Origin: Pedobacter sp. KBW06
Lineage (GTDB): Bacteria > Bacteroidota > Bacteroidia > Sphingobacteriales > Sphingobacteriaceae
DNA: 64,000 bases
Assembly: GCF_003852525.1 (NCBI RefSeq)
Contig: NZ_QAJL01000005.1
Coordinates: forward strand, 222,853-286,852
Direction of reading: 5' to 3'
The notes beneath the pieces were generated by a model that saw only the letters and a list, made by a program, of their open reading frames with translations, had not been told where the DNA came from and made no database searches. The position numbers and the translations under genes are program-made. Of the stretch, positions 45,115 through 52,538 are shown in pieces (the stretch's first letter is position 1; every line of letters begins with the position of its first letter).

Positions 45115-46269
45115 ATGAATACCTATAAATTAGATACGAAAATGATCCATGCAGGGATCGTACCGGACGCGCTGACCGGTGCAATTATGACGCCCATCTA
45201 TCAGACCTCAACTTTTGTCCAGGTATGCCCGGGACAGCCACAGGACTATAATTACTCCCGTTCTGCCAATCCAACCCGAAAGGCATTGGAAGATGCACTG
45301 GCTAGTTTGGAAAATGGTACCCAGGCGCTTGCATTCAGTAGTGGTGTAGCAGCTATTGATGCGGTGATCAGATTGCTGGAATCCGGCGATGAAGTGATCG
45401 CGTCCGATAAGATCTACGGGGGGAGTTACCGGTTATTCACCACCATTTATCAGAAATTTGGCATTAGATTTCATTTCGTTAATCTGAATGATCCTGATGA
45501 GGTTAACGCACATATTAACCCTGCCACAAAACTGATTTGGGCAGAAAGTCCGTCCAATCCGCTATTAACAATTACCGATCTTGTTGCTTTAACAACACTG
45601 GCTAAAAAGAACAATCTGCTGTTGTGCGTAGACAATACATTTGCAAGTCCCTATTTGCAAAACCCAATCGATTTCGGTGCCGACATCATCGTTCATTCTG
45701 CAACTAAATACCTTGGTGGTCATAGCGATGTGCTGCTCGGTGCATTGGTATTGAAGGAAGAAGAATTGTACAAAAAGCTGCATGCGATTCAAAATAGCTG
45801 TGGCGCAGTGCCTGGGCCACAGGATTGCTTCTTAGTCTTAAGAGGTATTAAAACATTGCATCTCCGGATGCAGCGGCATTGTGAAAATGCGGAAAAGATC
45901 GCCCGATTTCTGCATCAACACCCCCTGGTTGAGAAAGTGTTTTGGTGCGGCTTTGAGGACCATCCTGGCTTTGAGCTTGCAAAGCGACAAATGAGGGGCT
46001 TTGGCGGGGTGGTAAGCTTTACATTGGCTGAAGCAGATGTCCAGAAAGTTTTTAGGTTTTTGTCTTTAGTAAAGCTGTTTTCCGTTGCTGAAGGGCTGGG
46101 AGGTGTCGAATCGCTGATCAACCATCCTGCAACCATGTCCCATAGCTCTTTACCTGCAGAACAAAAACTGAAAATCGGCATAGCCGATAATCTAATCAGG
46201 CTAAGTATAGGGGTAGAGCATGCAGATGACCTGATCCAGGATCTAGGCCTTGCCTTTGAGCAACTTTAA
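45115..46269 (+). CDS. Cystathionine gamma-synthase/lyase family PLP enzyme
   Basis: 384 residues, full length for the Cys/Met-metabolism PLP family. PLP lysine K198 is in IIVHSATKYLGGHSD. YNYSRSANPTRKALEDALA (45-63) and AFSSGVAAIDAV match the phosphate-binding regions. GGVVSFTLAEAD and SVAEGLGGVESLINHPATMSHSS are the C-terminal substrate region. It could catalyse gamma-replacement, beta/gamma-elimination or a related reaction; the families cannot be separated by eye. It is the last gene of the operon, 42 bases after cysE. Confidence 0.88.
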   Translation: MNTYKLDTKMIHAGIVPDALTGAIMTPIYQTSTFVQVCPGQPQDYNYSRSANPTRKALEDALASLENGTQALAFSSGVAAIDAVIRLLESGDEVIASDKIYGGSYRLFTTIYQKFGIRFHFVNLNDPDEVNAHINPATKLIWAESPSNPLLTITDLVALTTLAKKNNLLLCVDNTFASPYLQNPIDFGADIIVHSATKYLGGHSDVLLGALVLKEEELYKKLHAIQNSCGAVPGPQDCFLVLRGIKTLHLRMQRHCENAEKIARFLHQHPLVEKVFWCGFEDHPGFELAKRQMRGFGGVVSFTLAEADVQKVFRFLSLVKLFSVAEGLGGVESLINHPATMSHSSLPAEQKLKIGIADNLIRLSIGVEHADDLIQDLGLAFEQL

Positions 46270-46279
46270 CGTTATTCCT

Positions 46280-46304
46280 GTCTTATAACAATAATCTTAT
46301 AAGA
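46280..46304. terminator. AT-rich hairpin between convergent genes
   Basis: TCTTATAA and TTATAAGA flank an 8-base loop between the PLP-enzyme stop and the convergent TetR gene. It is weak but well placed. Confidence 0.4.
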
Positions 46305-46337
46305 ACATGAAAAACGGAATGCACATCAGCTTGCGGA

Positions 46338-46964
46338 TTATTTACTTTCGTAAACCTTATCAATCATAAAAGACAGTGCTTCCTCAATTTCCTTTCGTCC
46401 TTCTTCAGTTTTGACATTCAGGCCGCAGAATGTATTGTCATTTGTACTTGCATAAATGTCCAGGTAGTAAATGCCCGAAATGAGTAAAGCCATAATTGCG
46501 CGGTACCGCCATGAGTGTTCTCCAAAATGTGGATCTGAAATGTTTTTGAACAATGCATCTCCACTTTCTTCCCTGTCGTCTGCAAGCTTTTTAAGTGAAC
46601 TTCTATTCTCAAGCAGGCCCCAAAGAATGATTTTCTGCAATTCCTTATTTTTAAAAACGTAATCGAACTGCCATAACAGCATCGCTTTTGAAAGCCCCTG
46701 TCCACCGTCATTAATATCTAAATCAGGCTCATTCTTCACATTGCTCCAAAAATCCTGAGATTTGATGTACTCATCAATCAGCTGGTCCGTACCGCCAAAG
46801 TAATTATAAATCAGCTTCTTGTCCAATCCGGCAACTGCGGCTATATCATTGACTTTTAGGGCAGAGAAACCTTTAGTTCTGAGTATTTTCCCTACAGCAT
46901 TCAAAAACTTTTCCTTGCTTTTTTCCTTATTTCTGACAACCCCTTCTACAATTTTTCGTTCCAT
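46338..46964 (-). CDS. TetR family regulator (paralogue of 54266)
   Basis: 208 residues. The N-terminal TetR DNA-binding domain is KFLNAVGKILRTKGFSALKVNDIAAVAGLDKKLIYNYFGGTDQLIDEYI (about 18-66). The helical ligand domain is Bacteroidota-specific, ending SFMIDKVYESK. It closely resembles the regulator at 54266 along its length (YNYFGGTDQL versus YDYFGGMENL). It is divergent from the exported-protein gene at 47096. The palindrome at 47017-47034 in the shared gap is the likely operator. Confidence 0.88.
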   Translation of the reverse strand: MERKIVEGVVRNKEKSKEKFLNAVGKILRTKGFSALKVNDIAAVAGLDKKLIYNYFGGTDQLIDEYIKSQDFWSNVKNEPDLDINDGGQGLSKAMLLWQFDYVFKNKELQKIILWGLLENRSSLKKLADDREESGDALFKNISDPHFGEHSWRYRAIMALLISGIYYLDIYASTNDNTFCGLNVKTEEGRKEIEEALSFMIDKVYESK

Positions 46965-47016
46965 TAGTGCTTACATGCTGTGTGATAAAACATTTTTTAA
47001 ATTTAATGTTTTTTTT

Positions 47017-47047
47017 TATCACCATTTGGTGATATATACTATATTTG
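47017..47047 (+). promoter_or_regulatory. Operator palindrome plus -7 element
   Basis: TATCACCATTTGGTGATA (47017-47034) is an 18-bp palindrome with 8-bp arms, followed by TATATTTG (47040-47047), a TAnnTTTG -7 box, 49 bases before the 47096 start. A further GTGATA half-site occurs at 46982-46987. The repressor is probably the divergent TetR protein. A near-identical arrangement is at 51301-51328. Confidence 0.6.
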
Positions 47048-47095
47048 TATTTAACCCATCAGGCTTTATCAGTAGACATTCAAACTAATTGCTAA

Positions 47096-47908
47096 ATGAC
47101 TACAAAAATTGGCTTACTAAAACTCATACTCCTAATAAGTATCACCGCCTATGGACAGTCCAAAAGTACAGGAGCAATGAAGCATACTTATTTTTCTAAT
47201 GAATATTGGTCCTGGTCTAAAGGCCCTTATTTTAAAAATTATTACTTCGGTAATGATGGGCGGTTTATTTACAGCAATGGATATTCGGGTGGGATATATG
47301 CTGTAAATTCCAGCGAGGGAAAATATACATACGACTCCCTAAGCAAAGAAATCAGGTTACAGACCGATAAGGAAGTTAGCGGTAAAATAACCGCTTTAAC
47401 AGAACCAACATCGAATAAAATAGAACTGAAAAACCTAAATGATACAACATTGACGGTTTCCTTTGGAAATGACAGTTCCAAGCTGATTACGATGAGCAGA
47501 AGAGTGGGAGTAACTACAGACCAGTATTGGTATAAAGGCAAAAATTCATCGCATGATGCCATTCGTTTTACATTGTTTGGGCAAGCCGAAATTGTTCAGG
47601 AATCTGACATCAGAAGGGCATATGTATGTAATTATCATATTAGTGGTGATATTTTGTTTCTGGAAATAATCAGCACGACAACCGGTGAAGGACATCATGG
47701 AAAACAGACCAAACTTTTTACACCAACAATTAAGACTTTTTTAAAAGTCCGCTTTGATAAAGAACAGGTTACAGTAGAGAAAGTGGAATTAGCTAAAATT
47801 ATGGATGGAAAGCGCAATTGGAATTTTCAGGATATGGAATTTCATATTGAAAATATGGCTTTAACGAAAGCTGTAACTGAATGGGATAAGTATAACAGGG
47901 TCCGTTAA
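47096..47908 (+). CDS. Exported protein, unknown
   Basis: 270 residues with a signal peptide (KLILLISITAYG, cleavage near GQS). The mature part is beta-rich with Gly/Tyr-rich repeats (YYFGNDGRFIYSNGYSGGIY, EGKYTYDSLSKEIRLQ), like lipocalin-type or META-like barrels, but not assignable. It probably resides in the periplasm. It forms an operon with the lipoprotein 10 bases downstream, probably under the TetR regulator at 46338. Confidence 0.6.
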   Translation: MTTKIGLLKLILLISITAYGQSKSTGAMKHTYFSNEYWSWSKGPYFKNYYFGNDGRFIYSNGYSGGIYAVNSSEGKYTYDSLSKEIRLQTDKEVSGKITALTEPTSNKIELKNLNDTTLTVSFGNDSSKLITMSRRVGVTTDQYWYKGKNSSHDAIRFTLFGQAEIVQESDIRRAYVCNYHISGDILFLEIISTTTGEGHHGKQTKLFTPTIKTFLKVRFDKEQVTVEKVELAKIMDGKRNWNFQDMEFHIENMALTKAVTEWDKYNRVR

Positions 47909-47918
47909 CAATTAAGAT

Positions 47919-48599
47919 ATGATGAGAAACTATTTATTATTACTTGCAATTTTGCCTTTTATAACGTCCTGCAACGGGCAGGAAAAAACAGAGCTTGCTA
48001 AACTGAATTTAAATGAGCCTGTTGAGCAGCTCATGAGTGAAACCTCCAGGAAAAGTATTGGAATAGATAATGTAGAATATCCATTTGCGATTTTGGTAGA
48101 AGATACCGACCCTAAAAAATTTACATTCTTAAATATTCCTGTCAAACGGGTTTATTTTCTTTTAGCGGCCAAAATTAACAACGACAGCCTTTCTAAATTA
48201 GGAGGCGGACATTTTGAGGGAACGATTTTCAAAACGAAAGAACAACTTCTGAACAATCTGAGCGAACTGAAAAAACAAAACATTAGCAATGAAATCTTTG
48301 GTTTCAGGGCAGAGATTGAAGACCCAAAAAGCAAAAGCGAAATAAAGAAACTGCTGATCAAAACCTACGGCAATGGAACAAAAAACCCGAATACAGATAA
48401 CGGCTTATACTGGAATGTAAAAAAAGAAAACAAGTATATTTTCTTTGCGCCAGATTACGATAGGCTGATCATTCTGAATAGCAAAAACCTATCTAAAACC
48501 TGTTATTGGGACAACCAAAACGGAATAATTGATTTTGGAACAGGTCAATGTGAACTGGAAGCATATTTAAAAGAAATGAGCCCGGCTGGCAAAAAATAA
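47919..48599 (+). CDS. Uncharacterised lipoprotein
   Basis: 226 residues. MMRNYLLLLAILPFITSC is a lipoprotein signal with lipobox TSC. The mature chain has alternating strands and Lys/Asn-rich helices; the only other cysteines are in SKTCYWDNQN and TGQCELEAY near the end, possibly a disulfide. It resembles other hypothetical Bacteroidota lipoproteins. It lies 10 bases after the 47096 gene, same operon. Confidence 0.6.
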   Translation: MMRNYLLLLAILPFITSCNGQEKTELAKLNLNEPVEQLMSETSRKSIGIDNVEYPFAILVEDTDPKKFTFLNIPVKRVYFLLAAKINNDSLSKLGGGHFEGTIFKTKEQLLNNLSELKKQNISNEIFGFRAEIEDPKSKSEIKKLLIKTYGNGTKNPNTDNGLYWNVKKENKYIFFAPDYDRLIILNSKNLSKTCYWDNQNGIIDFGTGQCELEAYLKEMSPAGKK

Positions 48600-48722
48600 A
48601 GGGATTGATACAAACAGCAATATTCACTGGGTCCATCCATAGCAATTTCAGCCAGGGGAAATTCTTAAGATCTCCTGGTATACCACACCTGATAAAACAA
48701 TCAAAATTGTACTGCTAAACGA

Positions 48723-49766
48723 CTAGTTCAACATGTTCCATTCCGATTTCAGTATCGCAAACTGATATTCATTGACCCAGCTGTCATTTACAAAGCGGTT
48801 TTCAACAAAATAACCTTCCTTTTTAAAGCCCAGATCTTTTAACAACCCGATCATTTCCTTATCATGCGTACTTAGCTTCACAACAACCCGGTTAACCTGT
48901 GCTTTTTGAAATAAAAGTGTCAGTGTCGAAGACAGCGTTTCTTTAACATTTGCTTCTTCCCCAGGAGAGGAGTTGATGCTGAGTTCCGCAATACGCGCGT
49001 CATGTTCACTGAGCTTTAACCCGCAATCTCCGCTTACTTTTTGATTCAGCTCATCCTGCAGCAAATGAACAAATTCAGGGATATCTTTAACCTCAGACGT
49101 ACTTTCGGCTGCAATTGTTGCTTTAGAGTCTAAATTCAAAGAGCCCACATAAACACTATTGGAGATCTCTCTGCCATCCTGTTTAGCAAAAGAGATATAG
49201 GCTTCCATACGTTCATTTATATGTTGTGAACTGATCGCAATTACATCTTTTCCTTCTACTCTTTTTGCCCCGATTAACTGGCAACTGGTCTCCTTTAAAT
49301 CAGGGAAATAAATCACCAGCATGGCACGGTCTGTATCATACTGGCTCATCGGGATGTCTGATTTATCCCAGCTAAAGGTGATATTCTCCTCCACCTGGCT
49401 GACGGTTGGATTAGCGGCCACAGGAAGTGTTCCCATGCTCATTAATACTTTGGTATAGTCCAGGCTGATGTTTGGATATTCGCCCTGAACTGCGTTCTTT
49501 TTATTGTAAGAAACCGCTTCATTGTACTCGTTTCTGTCTGTTCCCGCAACGGCAAGGCGAAATCCTATACGGATCGCATGAAGGGATGGCTTGAGGATCT
49601 CATTGACCACCTTCATCTTTTCACAGTTTGCCTTTCTTGCCGGGGTAAGCGGTTTATTGCTTTTGCCAATCATTCTGATGACATGTTTACCTTTTAAGGT
49701 ATAACCAACCAGGTTGCCGACTCTGCCATGGAATCCGCCAAATAACCCATTTCTTAATGTTCCCAT
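48723..49766 (-). CDS. DUF6266 protein with C-terminal GNAT-like domain
   Basis: 347 residues. The N-terminal about 200 residues are DUF6266-type: GTLRNGLFGGFHGRVGNLVG then GKHVIRM, and IGKSNKPLTPARKANCEKM. DUF6266 proteins normally end at about 210 residues. Here about 120 residues follow with the end of a RimJ-like GNAT: NRVVVKLSTHDKEMIGLLKDLGFKKEGYF and NEYQFAILKSEW. The usual acetyl-CoA loop is not clear (ELSINSSPGEEANVKETLSS in its place), so catalysis is uncertain. It is an unusual fusion standing alone on the minus strand. Confidence 0.7.
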   Translation of the reverse strand: MGTLRNGLFGGFHGRVGNLVGYTLKGKHVIRMIGKSNKPLTPARKANCEKMKVVNEILKPSLHAIRIGFRLAVAGTDRNEYNEAVSYNKKNAVQGEYPNISLDYTKVLMSMGTLPVAANPTVSQVEENITFSWDKSDIPMSQYDTDRAMLVIYFPDLKETSCQLIGAKRVEGKDVIAISSQHINERMEAYISFAKQDGREISNSVYVGSLNLDSKATIAAESTSEVKDIPEFVHLLQDELNQKVSGDCGLKLSEHDARIAELSINSSPGEEANVKETLSSTLTLLFQKAQVNRVVVKLSTHDKEMIGLLKDLGFKKEGYFVENRFVNDSWVNEYQFAILKSEWNMLN

Positions 49767-49840
49767 CTTTTTTTCATGTTTTTAATTAATTATTTAATTG
49801 ATTGAAAACAATTTACGAAATGTTTTTCATATCGTGTTAA

Positions 49841-49968
49841 TATGTGTTATCCTGGGACAAACTGTAGCTTGACCTTGGAAACATCGTTCAAAGGTGTTAG
49901 AAACCAATAATAGACCTATCAACCACCTGTTGATGGTTATATGACGGTCAATAGGAGGATAACGCATA
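49841..49968. repeat. 128-base element with 13-bp inverted ends
   Basis: TATGTGTTATCCT (49841-49853) and AGGATAACGCATA (49956-49968) are inverted copies with one mismatch. Inside lie ATCAAC-CACCT-GTTGAT and a CCTAT/ATAGG pair. No coding capacity. It could be a MITE-like repeat or a structured RNA. Other copies were not seen in this window. Confidence 0.45.
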
Positions 49969-50125
49969 TACAAAGCATTTCAACCGGATTTCAGCAGGAT
50001 TTTTTTTCTTAGCTAAAATTCAATCAAACAGTGTTAATTATTAATTAATAAGTTTGTTATTTTATTTTAAATTAAATATATTAGACATAACAATAAGTAT
50101 TTAAACGAGTCTTGCAGTTGTAAAA

Positions 50126-50329
50126 ATCTGACACCGCAAAGTAAGACAGTAGAATGCTATATCTATTATATATAGATGTGCTATATTTGCGCGTCCCAAA
50201 AGGTAGATGTGAGGGCTGCTGTAATTCCATTTTGCGTAAGGTGTCAGATACTTTATAATACAACTGTGGTTGGTAGTCCTCACATTTATTTGTGATCACT
50301 TCTATAAGGCTCATTAAACTTTATGAGCC
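50126..50329 (+). ncRNA. Candidate structured RNA with interleaved inverted repeats
   Basis: ATCTGACACC (50126-50135) pairs with GGTGTCAGAT (50240-50249). ATGTGAGG (50207-50214) pairs with CCTCACAT (50278-50285). The two pairings interleave, as in a pseudoknot. Inside is ATCTAT/ATAGAT (50161-50177), and after it GGCTCAT/ATGAGCC (50308-50329). A TATATTTG -7-like box lies at 50182-50189. No credible ORF explains it. The class is unknown, and it could also be a DNA element. Confidence 0.35.
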
Positions 50330-50491
50330 ATGAAATCAAGAAACAATCTACTGGAAGCTACCTTATTTATCGATCCTTCGATGCTAAGAAACAAAGTGCC
50401 TGGAATTAAATTTCCAGCGCCAGTTTGATGGGCCACAAATACGTACGCTATATCCCTAAAAACATCGTATTTACCATTTAAACGCCATGTT

Positions 50492-50767
50492 ATGGTCAAA
50501 ATAGAAAGCCAAAAAATAATAATTGAAATAGATCACCTCAAAAACTATGAACATGATTTTATTGAGGATCTGCAGTTCGACCTGATTCACCTCATGAACT
50601 GTGTCCATATCTTAAAAAATGAACTTGATCCGGATCTGTTTTTCGACAGTTCTTTCCTGAGCATTGCACAGTTACAAAGAGCATTGGTTCCTTCCGCGGC
50701 TCAAATCAAAAAAATATATCCGATTACTCCTAATGAACCCGATCCAAATGAAAAACAACTTATATAA
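50492..50767 (+). CDS. Small acidic hypothetical protein upstream of RadC-like gene
   Basis: 91 residues, soluble, acidic (LKNYEHDFIEDLQFDLIHLMN), with no motif recognised. Its stop lies 20 bases inside the RadC-like gene start, so the two are probably co-translated. The composition looks like a real gene. It may be an accessory of the RadC-like protein. Confidence 0.5.
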   Translation: MVKIESQKIIIEIDHLKNYEHDFIEDLQFDLIHLMNCVHILKNELDPDLFFDSSFLSIAQLQRALVPSAAQIKKIYPITPNEPDPNEKQLI

Positions 50768-51203
50768 TGTATCGCAGATTGAACTAACATATAAACCTAA
50801 AGTGAAAGCATCCGAACGGCCGGTCATAAAATGTATGGAGGATGTATATGGAATTTTTATGCAATGCTGGGACAAGGGCAAGATTGAACTGATTGAAGAA
50901 TTTAAAATGATCGTGTTAGATAAGGGGAGTGCGGTATTAGGCGTGATAAACATCTCCAGTGGGGGCATGGATTCAGTGATCGTTGATCATAGAATAGTAG
51001 TTACAGCAGCCATATTAGCAAAAGCAAGTGGGGTTATTCTGGCGCACAATCACCCCAGTTCAAGATTATTTCCCAGCGAGCGGGATATTGCATTAACAAA
51101 GACCATAAAAAAAGCAGCAGCTTCGCTGAATGTCGCAGTAGTGGATCATTTGATTGTGACGGAAAGCGGTTATTACAGCTTCGCCAATAAAGGTCTTTTA
51201 TAA
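50748..51203 (+). CDS. RadC-like JAB/MPN domain protein
   Basis: 151 residues from the ATG at 50748 (50733 is also possible). The JAMM metal site is complete: an upstream Glu (residues 47-51, IELIEEF), HNHPSS with His100 and His102, and Asp113 in SERD. Typical RadC proteins have an N-terminal helix-hairpin-helix of about 80 residues, which is missing here. Such short RadC-like proteins are common on Bacteroidota mobile elements. The substrate is unknown. A clear terminator follows. Confidence 0.85.
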   Translation: MKNNLYNVSQIELTYKPKVKASERPVIKCMEDVYGIFMQCWDKGKIELIEEFKMIVLDKGSAVLGVINISSGGMDSVIVDHRIVVTAAILAKASGVILAHNHPSSRLFPSERDIALTKTIKKAAASLNVAVVDHLIVTESGYYSFANKGLL

Positions 51204-51218
51204 GGGATATTCAATTGG

Positions 51219-51243
51219 AAGCCCCAATCTTGGGGCTTTTTTA
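51219..51243 (+). terminator. Terminator after RadC-like gene
   Basis: AAGCCCC and GGGGCTT around a short loop, followed by six T. Confidence 0.85.
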
Positions 51244-51300
51244 TTAAAAAGGGTTAAACACGGGTAAAAAATGTAATCTCAAAATAGCGGCATTATTCGT

Positions 51301-51328
51301 TATATCACAAATATGTGATATAAATTTG
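51301..51328 (+). promoter_or_regulatory. Operator palindrome plus -7 element of the RiPP locus
   Basis: ATATCACAAATATGTGATAT (51302-51321) has 8-bp arms (9 if extended by one base on each side) and overlaps TAAATTTG (51321-51328), a TAnnTTTG -7 box. The half-site TATCAC/GTGATA equals that of the operator at 47017. The leader to the maturase gene is about 130 bases and contains a hairpin (51373-51405) and a 14-codon ORF (51350-51394). Confidence 0.55.
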
Positions 51329-51459
51329 CGTTTATTTGTTTTTTGATTTATGTTTGGTAGCTATCTAAATATCAGTGCCATCGGCAGAACCTAATGTTGG
51401 TACTGCTATTGAAAAAGTATACAATTCTCTAGTCTGATACATTTGCTCAAATCATAAAA

Positions 51460-52362
51460 ATGATATTAATCCTCTCCAAAAACCAGGAAACTACAACCAA
51501 TGAGGTGATCAAATGGCTTTTGGCAATGGAAAAGAAATTTATCCGCGTGCATGAAGACGAATTTTTTGAGATTAAAACCAAAGAAAAACGTGTTTATATA
51601 GAAAGCAAGAGAAACTGCTTTTTTATTGATGAAATAACCAGCGTCTGGTATAGGAGAGGAGGATTAAAATTTAAACGTTTTAAATATGATCATCCTTCTG
51701 TTGACATTCACATGAATGAGCATCAGCATTGGCTGGAAGATTATATTATAAAAACAATAGAATCTAAAAAGCACATCAATAAACAAAGCACAAGTCATGT
51801 TAATAAATTATGGATATTAGAACAGGCTAAAAAAGCAGACTTAGACGTCCCTGAATACTTTCTTGCAGAACATACAAATGATGTCATTTTAAACAAAACC
51901 ATTACAAAACCCATAACGGGAAATATTACAATAAATGGCTTTCGCGATTACGCAGATAGCATTATGTATACCTCTGTGATAGAAGAGAAAGAGCCCAATG
52001 ATTTTTTCATCTCTTTTTTTCAGGAAAAAATAGAAAAGGACTTTGAGATCCGGAGCTTTTATCTTGACGGAAAAATATATTCAACAGCCATCATTTCTCA
52101 AAATGACGAGCAAACCAAAATAGATTTCAGAAAATATAATCTTGAAAAGCCTAACAGAAACGTGCGGTACAATCTTCCCAAGGATGTTGAAGAAAAAACA
52201 CGTCAGCTGATGCGGTCATTAGACATCAATTGTGGTTCTATCGATTTTATCAAAAGTGGAGATAAATATTACTTTTTAGAAGTCAACACTGTAGGGCAAT
52301 TTTTAGGAGTCTCCACTGTCTGTAATTATGCTTTAGAAAAAGAAATAGCCGATTATTTATGA
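51460..52362 (+). CDS. gwsG: Grasp-with-spasm ATP-grasp peptide maturase
   Basis: 300 residues. It is an ATP-grasp ligase of the RiPP-maturation kind: a pre-ATP-grasp region with VWYRRGGLKF (about 62-71), the HVNKLWILEQAKKADLDVPEYFLAEH linker, and the C-terminal metal-binding YYFLEVNTVGQFLG (about 270-283). It is paired with a SPASM protein without radical-SAM motif, the defining combination of grasp-with-spasm systems. Related ligases make omega-ester or omega-amide macrocycles on a precursor peptide. Its TGA overlaps the ATG of the next ORF. Confidence 0.85.
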   Translation: MILILSKNQETTTNEVIKWLLAMEKKFIRVHEDEFFEIKTKEKRVYIESKRNCFFIDEITSVWYRRGGLKFKRFKYDHPSVDIHMNEHQHWLEDYIIKTIESKKHINKQSTSHVNKLWILEQAKKADLDVPEYFLAEHTNDVILNKTITKPITGNITINGFRDYADSIMYTSVIEEKEPNDFFISFFQEKIEKDFEIRSFYLDGKIYSTAIISQNDEQTKIDFRKYNLEKPNRNVRYNLPKDVEEKTRQLMRSLDINCGSIDFIKSGDKYYFLEVNTVGQFLGVSTVCNYALEKEIADYL

Positions 52363-52538
52363 GATATCAAATAGAAGAAAAATACAAATTACCGCTTACA
52401 TTCAAATTTGTAGATGAATACAGAGCTAAAAAATCCAATGAAAATACTGAGGAGACTGCTTATGTAAAATGTGAAAAGTATCAAACGGATTTTCTCATGC
52501 AGGTAAAACCACATAAAGCCCTTGTCAGGATGTTATGA
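52359..52538 (+). CDS. 59-residue ORF coupled to both maturases
   Basis: It starts in an ATGA overlap with the ATP-grasp stop and ends in an ATGA overlap with the SPASM gene start, so it is almost certainly translated. MRYQIEEKYKLPLTFKFVDEY is followed by a Lys/Glu/Asn-rich middle (KKSNENTEETAY), one cysteine (C38) and a basic end. It has no GG leader. It could be the precursor peptide (Ser/Thr and Glu/Lys residues suited to ATP-grasp cyclisation) or a small accessory protein. No other precursor candidate was found in the locus apart from the 14-codon leader ORF. Confidence 0.7.
   Translation: MRYQIEEKYKLPLTFKFVDEYRAKKSNENTEETAYVKCEKYQTDFLMQVKPHKALVRML

Noticed and set aside
50314..50499. 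61-codon minus-strand ORF in the structured region
   Set aside because: There is no family resemblance and it overlaps hairpins; a 32-codon plus-strand ORF at 50330 is equally unsupported.
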